Origin: Sinorhizobium saheli
GTDB taxonomy: Bacteria; Pseudomonadota; Alphaproteobacteria; Rhizobiales; Rhizobiaceae
Reading direction: 5' to 3'
DNA length: 64,000 nt
Assembly (NCBI RefSeq): GCF_001651875.1
Contig: NZ_LNQB01000083.1
Span: 67,130-131,129 of the forward strand
The position numbers and the translations under genes are program-made. Of the stretch, positions 1-8,117 are shown piece by piece (the stretch's first letter is position 1; the number at the start of each line of letters is the position of its first letter). The notes under the pieces were generated by a model that did not search any database, was not told the DNA's origin, and was given only the letters and a program-made list of their open reading frames with translations.

Positions 1-1
1 G

Positions 2-745
2 GCGCTCGGGCTTGAGGACGCCTGGCCGGTGATGACCGAGCCGTTCCGGCAATGGGTGATCGAGGACAATTTCCCGCTCGGCCGCCCGGCCTGGGAGAAG
101 GCCGGGGCGCTTTTTGCCGACGACGTCTCCGTCTTCGAGATGATGAAGCTGCGGCTGCTCAACGGCAGCCACTCGACGCTCGCCTATCTCGGCTATCTCG
201 CCGGTGCCGAGACGGTGGCCGAGGCGATGGCCCTGCCGGGCATGGAAGCGCTAATCGAGGGGCTGATGCGCGAAGAGGTGACCCCGACCTTGCCGCCCCT
301 GCCGGGCATCGACCTCGCGGCCTACAGGGCCGAACTGCTCGACCGCTTCCGCAATCCGGCGCTCCGTCACCGCACCTGGCAGATCGCCATGGACGGTTCG
401 CAGAAACTGCCGCAGCGCCTCCTCGGCACGATCCGCGACCGGATGAAGGCGGGAGCCGGCTACGATCGGCTGGCGCTCGGCGTCGCCGCCTGGATGCGCT
501 ATGCGCGCGGCCTGGACGAGGCCGGCCGCGCGATCGATGTCCGCGATCCGCACGCGGCGCGCATCACCGGGCTCGCGCAGGGGATCGGCGAACCGGATGG
601 GATCGTCGCGGCTCTCCTGACGATGACGGACGTCTTCGGCCCGGACCTCTCGACCAGTGAGCCGTTCCGGCTGGCGCTCGTCAAAGCCTTGACGAGACTT
701 CTCGAGGATGGGGCGGCAGCGACCGTTCGCTCCTACGCTCCGTGA
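2..745 (+). CDS. Mannitol dehydrogenase family protein, 3' part only
   Basis: The reading frame is already open at base 2 and continues to a TGA at 743-745, so the gene starts upstream of the window and only its last 247 residues are visible. The sequence matches the C-terminal helical domain of the mannitol-2-dehydrogenase/fructuronate-reductase family, NAD(P)-dependent polyol or uronate dehydrogenases. It includes the motif MKLRLLNGSHSTLAYLGYLA, where the family's conserved K-x5-NG-x-H active-site segment lies. The N-terminal Rossmann domain is missing from view. The gene converges on a sugar ABC importer operon, so it may catabolise what that operon imports, but this is inference. The exact substrate (mannitol, fructuronate, altronate, arabinitol) cannot be read from the fragment. 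Confidence 0.9.
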   Translation, partial: ALGLEDAWPVMTEPFRQWVIEDNFPLGRPAWEKAGALFADDVSVFEMMKLRLLNGSHSTLAYLGYLAGAETVAEAMALPGMEALIEGLMREEVTPTLPPLPGIDLAAYRAELLDRFRNPALRHRTWQIAMDGSQKLPQRLLGTIRDRMKAGAGYDRLALGVAAWMRYARGLDEAGRAIDVRDPHAARITGLAQGIGEPDGIVAALLTMTDVFGPDLSTSEPFRLALVKALTRLLEDGAAATVRSYAP

Positions 746-866
746 AGTAATCCGCACCTCATCCGCCTGCCGGTACCTTTCTCCCCGCAAGCGGTTCGCA
801 AGCGGGGCGAAGGGGCGATGCCGCGCCGTCTCAGTCCCCTCTCCCGTCCTTGCGTTCAAGCGGCGC

Positions 867-1655
867 TTACGGCCGGCGCGGGCTGGCTTCGTCTGCGGTC
901 AGCGCCGTTTCGCGCGTGCCCGAGACGATGATCTCCAGCACCTCGTGTTCGTCGGTGTTCCTGACGTAGCGATCGCCGACATATTCGCCGCGTTTCAGCA
1001 CCATCACGCGGTCGCCGACGGCGAAGATGTCGACGAGGCGGTGCGAGATGATGATCTGCGCCACGCCCTGGCGCTTGAGTTCGAGCATCGTCTCCAGCAG
1101 CCGTTCGGTCGCCATGGCGGAGAGGTTGGCGGTCGGCTCGTCGAGGATCACGACGGGCGGCTCGAAGGAGATCGCCCGCGCGATCGCCACGGATTGCTGG
1201 CGTCCGCCGGAGAGGCTTTCGACCTTCTGATAGACGGAGTTGACGTCGACCTTTAGCCGCTTCAGCACGCGGTCGGCTTCCTGATACATCCGCCGCCGGT
1301 CGACGAAGGGACCTCTGAGCGGCCAACGGCCGAGGAAGATGTTCTGGCCGACATCCATGTTCCCGCAGAGCGCAAAATCCTGGTAGATCATCTCGATTCC
1401 GGCCGCGCGGCTCTCGTGCGGGCTCCTGAAGTGCACCGGCCGGCCGGCGACGAGGATTTCGCCTGCGTCGCGCTGATAGGCGCCGGTGAGTATTTTCATG
1501 AGCGTCGACTTTCCCGCCGAATTGTCACCGACGAGGCCGAGGATCTCGCCGGGGTAAAGCACCAGGTCGACGTCGCGCAGCGCCTGCACGGCGCCGAAGG
1601 CCTTCTCGATGCCGCGCATCTCCACGATCGGCTCGATGGATGCCGCGTCAGCCAT
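867..1655 (-). CDS. Sugar ABC transporter ATP-binding protein, single-domain (FrcA-like)
   Basis: This 262-residue ATPase energises uptake through the neighbouring fused permease. Walker A is GDNSAGKSTLMK near residue 42, the ABC signature is LSGGRQQ, and Walker B is VVILDEPTAN followed by a histidine switch in IISHRL. Its length is that of a single nucleotide-binding domain, like FrcA of the rhizobial fructose importer, whereas most CUT2-type sugar importers carry a duplicated ATPase of about 500 residues. The ATG at 1655 is preceded by AGGAGG at a good distance. The gene overlaps the end of the permease gene by 8 bases, indicating translational coupling. It is the last gene of a binding protein, permease, ATPase operon. 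Confidence 0.93.
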   Translation of the reverse strand: MADAASIEPIVEMRGIEKAFGAVQALRDVDLVLYPGEILGLVGDNSAGKSTLMKILTGAYQRDAGEILVAGRPVHFRSPHESRAAGIEMIYQDFALCGNMDVGQNIFLGRWPLRGPFVDRRRMYQEADRVLKRLKVDVNSVYQKVESLSGGRQQSVAIARAISFEPPVVILDEPTANLSAMATERLLETMLELKRQGVAQIIISHRLVDIFAVGDRVMVLKRGEYVGDRYVRNTDEHEVLEIIVSGTRETALTADEASPRRP

Positions 1656-3903
1656 GCGTACCTCCTGGCGCCGAAGCGCGCTTTGCGATCCGAGCCCGCA
1701 GTTCTCCGAGAATGTTGGCCTGGCGCACCCAGATGTCGATCAGGACGGCGAGGATGAGGATGACGCCGATGAAGACGTTGATCCAGTGTTGCGGCATGCT
1801 GAAGCCCTGGACGTTCAATTGCAGCAGCGCCCGGATGAGGGTGATGACGGCCGCGCCTGCGAGCGAGCCGATCATGCTGCCATGGCCGCCGAAGATCGAA
1901 CCGCCGCCGATGATCACCGAGGCGATGGCGTCGAGTTCGCGGAACTGGCCTGCGACCGGGTTGAAGCTGCGGAAATAGGCGATGTTGATGATGCCGGCCA
2001 TGGTGGCGCAGAGCGCCGCCAGCAGGAGCGCGAGGAAGCGCACGCGGTTGGTGTTGATGCCGGCGTAAGCCGCGGCGCGCAGATTGCCGCCGGTGGCGTA
2101 GACCTTCATCCCGAAGGGGGTATAGGCAAGCACGATCGCGGCGATGACGGCGACGAGGAACATCCAGATCGTCTGGACGCTGATGACTTCGGCGACCGTG
2201 CGGACGATACCGGGCGGCAGCGAGAGGCCGAGATAGGTGAAAACGTCGTTCACCTTGCGACCGATAAGGTTGTAGCCCTCGCTCCAGCCGGTCAGCTGCC
2301 GGCCCGCCACCAGCCAGGCGGCAAGCCCCCGGGCGATGTAGAACATGCCGAGGGTGGCAATGAAGGAGGGCAACTTGAAGCCGACGGTGACGACCGCGTT
2401 GACGAGGCCCGCGAGCATTCCCGCAACGAGGCCCATCGCCACCGCGGTCATGGGATCGGCGCCGAGCACCTTGAGGAAATAGGCCGCCGTACTGCCGGCC
2501 AGCGCCAGCACGGCGCCGACGGAGAGATCGATGTCGCCGGCCGCGATCACGTAGGTGAGCCCGATCGTGATCAGCGCCAGTTCGGTATAGTTGAGCAGGA
2601 TGGCGAAGGTGTTGGAGAGCGTCCACCAGTAGTCCGGCCGGAGCGCAAGCCCCGCCAGCCAGAGGACGGCGGCGAGCATGATGGCGAGCGCATCGCGCCG
2701 GGCGAGGAATTTGCCGAGCCCGGTCGCCGAAAACTCCATGTCGGCGGCCATCGCCCCCTTGGTCTGGACGCCTTCGAGCGCCACGCCGCCCATCTCGAGG
2801 GCCGGCGGCGGCGGCCGGCCCCTGAGCCAGGCCCAGAGCCGCGCGGCCAGTTGCCGACGCATGAGGTACGGCTCGATGAGCACGGCGAGCACGAGAAGGA
2901 GCCCGAGGAACACGAGCACCGCGCCCGCCGGCAGCGTATATCTGGCGCTGACCTCGATCGTCTCGCCCTCGATGACGACGCTGCGCGTGATCGGCCAGCC
3001 TTCGCGCAGCACCTTGTCGACCAGGACCACGAGGGCAGCCCCGAGGCACGAGCCGATCACGCGGCCGCGGCCGCCAAGGATCGATGCACCGCCGATCACG
3101 ACGGAGGCGATGATCGTGAGCTCCCAGCTCACGCCGTAGAGCGGCGTCGCGCCCTTGTCCTGCGCCGCCGCGAGCAGCGCCGCCAGCGTCGCCGAGAGCG
3201 ACGAGATCAGGTAGGCGCGCACGCGCACCCAATTGGTCGGGATGCCGGCATAGACGGCCGCCTGCTCGTTGCCTCCGGTTGCAAGGGTCTCATAGCCCCA
3301 GCGGGTCTTGGCGAGCACATAGGCGCCGATGACGGCGACGATGGCGAAGACGGCGATCTGATTGTTGAAGCCGAAAAGGTTCGGCTCGCCGAGATGAAAG
3401 AACAGCGGATACTCCCGGGCCTTGCCGGAATAGTAGATCGCCTGGCCGTGCGTCAGCGCGAGCACGAAGCCGCGGCCGATGAAGAGCATGGTCAGCGTCG
3501 CGATGAAGGCCGGCACCCTCAGGACCGTGACGAGCAGGCCGTTGACGAGGCCGATCGTCCCCCCCAAAGCCAGGCACAGGAGGAGGGTCGCGACGATGCC
3601 GAGGTCGAGGAAGCTCGAAGCGAAGAGCCGTGCGAAGACGACCGCGACCAGGCCGTAGGTCGAGCCGACCGAAAGATCGAGGTCCTTGTTGACGATGACG
3701 AAGGTCATGCCGACGGCAATGATGCCGACGCGGGAGGTGTCGCGCAGAAGCGCGTGAAGGGCCTCCGTGGAGCCGAAGAAGATCGGATTGACGATCGCGC
3801 CGCCGAGGTAAAGCAACACGAGGAAGGCAAGCAGGCCGAGCTCCCAGCCGCCGGCGAGCTGCGGCGGCGGGCGTTTGAGCGAAGTCGTCTTGGTCGGCGT
3901 CAT
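1648..3903 (-). CDS. Sugar ABC transporter permease, two fused RbsC-type domains
   Basis: The 751-residue protein contains two complete RbsC/BPD_transp_2-type permease units in tandem. The first spans roughly residues 15-345 and the second 375-740, joined by a basic, proline-rich linker (around RGRPPPPALE). Each half repeats the same landmarks: a DLSVG motif (DLDLSVGSTYG and DIDLSVGAVLA), an FIATL motif, a YATGGN or LATGGN loop, and a cytoplasmic GG-S-I-GG-G coupling loop (GGASILGGRG and GGGSIFGGHG). The family normally encodes one such domain that dimerises. The chosen ATG at 3903 has GGAAG six bases upstream; an in-frame ATG at 3957 is possible. It pairs with a single-domain ATPase and an upstream periplasmic binding protein. 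Confidence 0.93.
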   Translation of the reverse strand: MTPTKTTSLKRPPPQLAGGWELGLLAFLVLLYLGGAIVNPIFFGSTEALHALLRDTSRVGIIAVGMTFVIVNKDLDLSVGSTYGLVAVVFARLFASSFLDLGIVATLLLCLALGGTIGLVNGLLVTVLRVPAFIATLTMLFIGRGFVLALTHGQAIYYSGKAREYPLFFHLGEPNLFGFNNQIAVFAIVAVIGAYVLAKTRWGYETLATGGNEQAAVYAGIPTNWVRVRAYLISSLSATLAALLAAAQDKGATPLYGVSWELTIIASVVIGGASILGGRGRVIGSCLGAALVVLVDKVLREGWPITRSVVIEGETIEVSARYTLPAGAVLVFLGLLLVLAVLIEPYLMRRQLAARLWAWLRGRPPPPALEMGGVALEGVQTKGAMAADMEFSATGLGKFLARRDALAIMLAAVLWLAGLALRPDYWWTLSNTFAILLNYTELALITIGLTYVIAAGDIDLSVGAVLALAGSTAAYFLKVLGADPMTAVAMGLVAGMLAGLVNAVVTVGFKLPSFIATLGMFYIARGLAAWLVAGRQLTGWSEGYNLIGRKVNDVFTYLGLSLPPGIVRTVAEVISVQTIWMFLVAVIAAIVLAYTPFGMKVYATGGNLRAAAYAGINTNRVRFLALLLAALCATMAGIINIAYFRSFNPVAGQFRELDAIASVIIGGGSIFGGHGSMIGSLAGAAVITLIRALLQLNVQGFSMPQHWINVFIGVILILAVLIDIWVRQANILGELRARIAKRASAPGGTHG

Positions 3904-3974
3904 GGCGTCTTCCGGGAGTGACGTGGAGCCGATACCCCCTCGCCGGGGAGCAGTCATACCGACGCGGCCACCGT

Positions 3975-5057
3975 TCAGTTCTCGAACCGCTTGCCGACCT
4001 TGCCGACCGTCTCCTTGGTCACGAGCTGCGCCCGCGTATCGAGGTTGGCGGCGGAGATGCCGCGGTCGATCTGCAGGTAGAGCTGCATCACCGGCCAGAA
4101 GCCTTGCAGGAAGGGCTGCTGCCCGAGCGAGCCGGTGAGGTTGCCGGCGGCGATGCCCTCCTGCTGCGCCGGGCCGAGGTCGAAACCGAAGGCGCAGAAC
4201 TTGTTCGTCCATCCCATCTGCTCGACCGCCTTGACGAGCGGCGGGGTGAAGACGTTGTTGGCCGTGAAGGCGCCGACCACGTCGCCGCGCGACTCGAAGA
4301 GCGAGACGAGGGCGTTCACCGGATCGTTGGGATTGGTGTCGATGCCGACATTTTCCGGACCCGCATCGACCTTGAACGCTTCGAGCTTGCCGGCGTCCTT
4401 CAGGGTCTTGACGATGGCATTGAAGGCGGCGGTGACGCGGTTGTTGACCTCGATATTGCCCATCGCGGTCGACGAGGGCAGCACGATCGTGCCGCTCGTC
4501 TTGCCGCTGTCGAGCACGCATTTGGCCAGCGCCTCGCCGCCGATCGCGGCGGCCGAGGCATCCTGGCCGGTGTGGCTGATGCCGCTGCGGTTGAGGAGCG
4601 TCCCGTCAAAGGAGTTCGTGGTGGCAACCGGAATGCCGGCCGCCTCCGCCGCCTTGACGATGTCGTTATAGGCGCCGACCTGCGGCGTCGTCATGATGAT
4701 GCCGTCTATCGTCGGGTCGCGGACGATCTGGTTCAGGATTTCGATCTCGCGGGCCGGATCGTCGACCGGCGATTCGGAACCCAGCAGCAGGATCGTGGCG
4801 CCGATCATGTTTCCGGCCACCTTCGCCCCGACATAGACCGGATCGAAGAAGCCGTTGCCGGCCGTGTGCGTGACGATGGCGAAGGTCAGGTGACCGTCGG
4901 CCGAATGGAAGTCCTTGGTTTCCGGAGCCTCCTTGGCCGCCTCATCGAAACTATAGCCGCCGACGGCCTTCTCGACGCTGCCCGACTGTGCGAACGCAGG
5001 TGTCACGCCAATTGATAACGCCGCGGCCGAAACCGCGGAGAGCAAAATTCGCCTCAT
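3975..5057 (-). CDS. Sugar ABC transporter periplasmic substrate-binding protein
   Basis: This 360-residue protein is a class I periplasmic binding protein (RbsB/FrcB type, Peripla_BP_4) that captures a sugar outside the inner membrane and delivers it to the fused permease downstream. It begins with a typical Sec signal peptide (MRRILLSAVSAAALSIGVTP, cleavage after AFA). Family landmarks follow: the VDDPAREIEILNQI region, IDGIIMTTPQ, a GIPVATTNSFD strand and an FDLGP stretch near the C-terminus. The ATG at 5057 was chosen because GGAGGAAA lies just upstream; an extension of seven residues further upstream has no comparable site. It is the first gene of the importer operon. The substrate is unknown; a fructose/ribose-type sugar or polyol is likely. 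Confidence 0.92.
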   Translation of the reverse strand: MRRILLSAVSAAALSIGVTPAFAQSGSVEKAVGGYSFDEAAKEAPETKDFHSADGHLTFAIVTHTAGNGFFDPVYVGAKVAGNMIGATILLLGSESPVDDPAREIEILNQIVRDPTIDGIIMTTPQVGAYNDIVKAAEAAGIPVATTNSFDGTLLNRSGISHTGQDASAAAIGGEALAKCVLDSGKTSGTIVLPSSTAMGNIEVNNRVTAAFNAIVKTLKDAGKLEAFKVDAGPENVGIDTNPNDPVNALVSLFESRGDVVGAFTANNVFTPPLVKAVEQMGWTNKFCAFGFDLGPAQQEGIAAGNLTGSLGQQPFLQGFWPVMQLYLQIDRGISAANLDTRAQLVTKETVGKVGKRFEN

Positions 5058-5178
5058 GGCTTTCCTCCCTCGGATCACCGTGGCGCCGGCAGGAAAGACC
5101 GGAACCCGCGTGATCGCCTCCCATCGGCTAGAGTGGGATACGGGTGAAAAACCGCCGACACTTTGCCCCTCCCGCTCT
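5058..5178 (-). repeat. Leader repeat with palindromic end, copy 1
   Basis: Starting at the ATG of the sugar-binding protein and running upstream, this leader resembles the one in front of the purine permease gene at 15342-15450. Both carry TTCCTCCCT-y-GGATCAC next to the start codon (top-strand reading). Further out, 5109-5155 aligns without gaps to 15391-15437 with 38 of 47 bases identical by hand count. Copy 1 ends in an inverted repeat, AGAGTGGGA at 5130-5138 against TCCCGCTCT at 5170-5178, typical of rhizobial palindromic intergenic elements. Confidence 0.6.
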
Positions 5179-5458
5179 GTCGTTTAGCGGGCGAAAGCCG
5201 TCCGAGCGCATGCCGAGAGGGCGCCGAACGCCTCCTCCCATGTGCTATTGTCTGCGCAAGTCGGCCGCAAGTAAATGGCGAAAAGTGCTACGAATGCGGG
5301 AGCTGTTATCTCCTCGAGACACCTCTTCCCGCAGGCTCTGTCCATTTCGCGCAGGTCCTTTTCGAATCCGTCGATTTGACAGTTGATGGACAGGTATCGA
5401 AACACAACATCCCGCCCGCGCGGGCGCATCCGCTCGTGCGCATTCGAAAGGACTGAGA
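5058..5458. other. Intergenic region between sugar importer and carbonic anhydrase
   Basis: This 401-base stretch has no convincing gene. Its left third is the leader of the sugar-binding protein gene and holds the repeated element described separately. A perfect TTGACA hexamer at 5376-5381 lies about 80 bases before the carbonic anhydrase start, but I see no good -10 hexamer at the right spacing, so it is only a weak promoter candidate. Confidence 0.5.
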
Positions 5459-6211
5459 ATGGAAAGACGTAATTTCCTCCGGGGCCTGGCTCTGCTCGCC
5501 GCCTGCCCGCTCTGTGTCAAGACGACCTTCGCTGCCGAGGGCGTGCACTGGAGCTATGAAGGCGAAGAGGGCCCTGAGCATTGGGGTTCCCTGAGCAAGG
5601 AGAACGGCGCGTGTTCGGCCGGCTCGCAGCAATCGCCGATCGACATTCGAAGCGCGATCAAGGCCGATATTCCGGACCTCGCGACCGACTGGAAGAGCGG
5701 CGGCACGATCCTCAACAACGGCCACACGATCCAGGTAAAGGCCGCCCCGGGCGGCACGCTCAAGCGCGGCGACAAGACCTACGACCTGGTGCAGTACCAT
5801 TTCCACGCGCCGAGCGAACATCTGGTCGACGGCAACAGCTTCCCGATGGAAGTGCACTTCGTCCATAAGCACGCCGAAACCGGCGCGCTCGGCGTGCTCG
5901 GCGTCTTCCTCGTGCCCGGCGCCGCCAACGCGACCTTCGCGAGCCTTGCGGCGAAATTCCCGCAGAATGCCGGCGAGGAAGTCGCGCTCGACGCCGTCGA
6001 TCCGCGCGGGCTGCTGCCGTCTTCGCTCAAGTATTGGGCCTATGAAGGATCGCTCACCACCCCGCCCTGCAGCGAAATCGTCGACTGGATGGTGGCGATG
6101 GAGCCGGTCGAGGTCGATCCTGCCGACATCAAGAAGTTCACCGCGCTTTATTCGATGAACGCGCGTCCGGCGCTTTCGTCCAACCGGCGTTATGTGTTGA
6201 GCTCCAGCTGA
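5459..6211 (+). CDS. cah: Alpha-class carbonic anhydrase, exported
   Basis: This 250-residue enzyme interconverts CO2 and bicarbonate in the periplasm using zinc. It starts with a twin-arginine-type signal (MERRNFLRG followed by a hydrophobic run, cleavage near TTFAAEG). The mature part has the alpha-CA landmarks: HWGSLS, SPIDI, the zinc-ligand segment QYHFHAPSEH with the third histidine in MEVHFVHKH, and the C-terminal block YEGSLTTPPCSE. All three zinc histidines are present, so activity is expected. It is flanked by unrelated operons and appears to be transcribed alone, with a modest hairpin downstream. Confidence 0.95.
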   Translation: MERRNFLRGLALLAACPLCVKTTFAAEGVHWSYEGEEGPEHWGSLSKENGACSAGSQQSPIDIRSAIKADIPDLATDWKSGGTILNNGHTIQVKAAPGGTLKRGDKTYDLVQYHFHAPSEHLVDGNSFPMEVHFVHKHAETGALGVLGVFLVPGAANATFASLAAKFPQNAGEEVALDAVDPRGLLPSSLKYWAYEGSLTTPPCSEIVDWMVAMEPVEVDPADIKKFTALYSMNARPALSSNRRYVLSSS

Positions 6212-6229
6212 TCATTGCAGCAACCAGGG

Positions 6230-6255
6230 CCCCGGCGGCGCATCGTTTGCCGGGG
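6230..6255 (+). terminator. Possible terminator after carbonic anhydrase
   Basis: CCCCGGC at 6230-6236 pairs with GCCGGGG at 6249-6255, leaving a 12-base loop. The run after it is short on T residues, so this is a modest candidate. Confidence 0.35.
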
Positions 6256-6360
6256 TGTCCCTTTGCGCGCTTGCGAACGGCGCATTTGGCTGCAAATGTC
6301 CCCGTGCGGGAAATCGGCTCCATCCCGCGGTTCGATGATTGAAGGCAGCGAGGGCAAGCG

Positions 6361-7110
6361 ATGTTCGACCTCAAGGGCAAGACCGCGTTGGTGACCGGCG
6401 GCGGGCGCGGACTGGGCCTCGAAATGGCGAGGGCGCTGGCAAGGGCCGGCGCCTCAACGGTGATCAACGGCCGCAACCGCGAGAGCCTCGAAGCCGCGCA
6501 GAAGCGCCTCGCCGGCGAAGGCGTTGCGGTCGGCATTGCGGCAGGCGATATCACGCGGGACGTCGACAGCATCATTGCCGGCGCCACCGAGAAGACCGGC
6601 CGGCTCGACATCCTCGTCCACGCGGTGGGCGAACGCGATCGCCGCGGCACGGAAGCGATGGAGCCGCACGCCTTCGCCGCACTGTTGAATACCGATCTCA
6701 TCGCCGCCTATGCCGTCGCAAAAGCCGCGCTCCCCCATCTGCGGCGCTCGACGGCCGGGCGCCTGATCTTCGTCACCTCGATCGCCGCCTTCGCGGCACG
6801 GGCGGGCGACCCCGCCTATACGGCGGCCAAGGGCGGGCTTTCGGCGCTGACGCGCTCGCTCGCGGTCGAGCTCGGCGCCGACAATCTGACCGTCAACGCG
6901 ATCGCGCCCGGCTGGTTCGCCACCGAGACCAACGCGCATCTCGCCGCCGATCCGGCCCTCCAGGCCTTTGTCGAGATGCGTATTCCGCTGAAGCGCTGGG
7001 GGCGGCCGGAAGAGATAGCGCCTGCCGCCGTCTTCCTCGCCTCGCCGGCGGCGAGCTTCGTCAACGGCATCACGCTTACCGTAGACGGCGGCATGACCGT
7101 GCAGATGTGA
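6361..7110 (+). CDS. SDR family NAD(P)-dependent oxidoreductase
   Basis: This 249-residue classical short-chain dehydrogenase has the cofactor motif TGGGRGLG near residue 14. The catalytic serine lies in VTSIAAFAARAG and the YTAAKG segment carries the Tyr and Lys of the YxxxK motif. The C-terminal VNGITLTVDGGM is typical of the FabG/gluconate 5-dehydrogenase group. An arginine at GRNRE after the second strand suggests NADP preference. The substrate cannot be assigned from sequence. It stands alone between carbonic anhydrase and the converging xdhC, with GAGGG upstream of the ATG. Confidence 0.9.
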   Translation: MFDLKGKTALVTGGGRGLGLEMARALARAGASTVINGRNRESLEAAQKRLAGEGVAVGIAAGDITRDVDSIIAGATEKTGRLDILVHAVGERDRRGTEAMEPHAFAALLNTDLIAAYAVAKAALPHLRRSTAGRLIFVTSIAAFAARAGDPAYTAAKGGLSALTRSLAVELGADNLTVNAIAPGWFATETNAHLAADPALQAFVEMRIPLKRWGRPEEIAPAAVFLASPAASFVNGITLTVDGGMTVQM

Positions 7111-7141
7111 GGCCTGCGCGCGGCCGTAGAGCGAGAGCGGC

Positions 7142-7244
7142 TAGAGCGGGATGCACTCACATGCGTCGCGTCACCGCTCTATCTTTTTGTTTTTGCCGCG
7201 TTTGTGCGACGTCAGGTGATTCCACCCGACTGCAAGATGCTCTA
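7142..7244 (+). repeat. Dispersed palindromic repeat, copy 1
   Basis: The segment begins AGAGCGGGATGC, contains ATGCGTCGCG and a T-rich centre, and ends with the dyad GTGATTCCACC..GACTGCAA. It matches the reverse complement of 37461-37565 along nearly its full length and its right part matches 53020-53091. The stop codon of xdhC (bottom-strand TAG at 7242-7244) lies exactly at its right edge, so insertion may have set the end of that gene. Confidence 0.75.
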
Positions 7245-8108
7245 AGCCTTCACCGGCTTTTGCCGTTCGGGCGATGTTGCTTTTTCCGGTAACGCTTGGT
7301 TCAGCGTCGCCGTCGTAATCTCAGCGGCGGCAAGTGCCGCGATCACTGCGGGGCGCTTGTCCTTCACCGCCGTGCCGCCGATCGGGCAGACGAGTCTTAC
7401 GGAAAGCTCAGGGCGTCCGATTTCGCGCGAGAGCCAGTTGCGGAAGGTGGCGCGCTTGGTCTTCGATCCAATCATGCCGACATAGTGCGCGTCCTGCCGG
7501 GCAAGCGCTTCCGCCGCAATGAGGAAGTCGAGCGCATGGTCATGGGTGAGGATGACGAAGGCGCTGCCGGGCGGCGCATCGCGGACGACCGCTTCCGGCA
7601 TGGCGGTGAGGCAGGTCTCGATCCCCGGGACGTCGGCTGACGAAAGCTCGTGCTCGCGCGTATCGACGAGAACGGTTCTGACCGGCAGCAGCGACAGCGC
7701 TTTAGCCAGCGCCTCCCCCACATGACCGGCGCCGAAAATATAGACATGCGGCCGTCGCGCGATCTCGCCGTCGCGACGCGCGACGAGCGCGGCCCGTATC
7801 GGCTTGTCGACGGTCTTGAACGAGAGCGTGACGCGGCCGCCGCAACATTGGCCGATCTCCGGACCGAGAGGAATGCTCAGCCGGTCCTCAGCGCCCGCGC
7901 CCTGAAGCTGTTTCCGGGCATGATCGATCGCCATGTATTCCAACTGGCCGCCGCCGATCGTGGCAAAGGTGCGGTCCTTCGAGACGAGCATCCAGGCATC
8001 CGTGTCGCGCGGCGTCGAGCCGGCCACGCCCGTCACCTCGACGAGGACGCAGCCCGCCTCGCGGTTCAGGAAATCCCGGATGTCCTCTTTCGGCGCCATG
8101 TGCCTCAT
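7242..8108 (-). CDS. xdhC: Xanthine dehydrogenase accessory protein XdhC
   Basis: This 288-residue member of the XdhC/CoxI family binds molybdenum cofactor and inserts its sulfurated form into xanthine dehydrogenase in the cytoplasm. The N-terminal XdhC domain includes GSTPRDTDAWMLV, IGGGQLEY and the cysteine segment GQCCGG. The C-terminal Rossmann-like part has YIFGAGHVGEALAKALS and a GMIGSKTKRA block. It sits 9 bases after xdhB, completing an xdhA-xdhB-xdhC operon. The ATG at 8108 has GAGG seven bases upstream; a second in-frame ATG at 8099 is possible. Confidence 0.93.
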   Translation of the reverse strand: MRHMAPKEDIRDFLNREAGCVLVEVTGVAGSTPRDTDAWMLVSKDRTFATIGGGQLEYMAIDHARKQLQGAGAEDRLSIPLGPEIGQCCGGRVTLSFKTVDKPIRAALVARRDGEIARRPHVYIFGAGHVGEALAKALSLLPVRTVLVDTREHELSSADVPGIETCLTAMPEAVVRDAPPGSAFVILTHDHALDFLIAAEALARQDAHYVGMIGSKTKRATFRNWLSREIGRPELSVRLVCPIGGTAVKDKRPAVIAALAAAEITTATLNQALPEKATSPERQKPVKA

Positions 8109-8117
8109 CGATGTGCC

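Noticed and set aside
782-806. Hairpin between the mannitol dehydrogenase-like gene and the ATPase gene as a terminator
   Set aside because: CCCCGC and GCGGGG can pair, but the stem is only six base pairs with a large loop and no T run.
1609-3921. Long plus-strand reading frame opposite the fused sugar permease
   Set aside because: It is antisense to a gene with unmistakable permease motifs, has the Asp/Arg/Glu-rich composition typical of GC-rich shadow frames, and shows no family resemblance.
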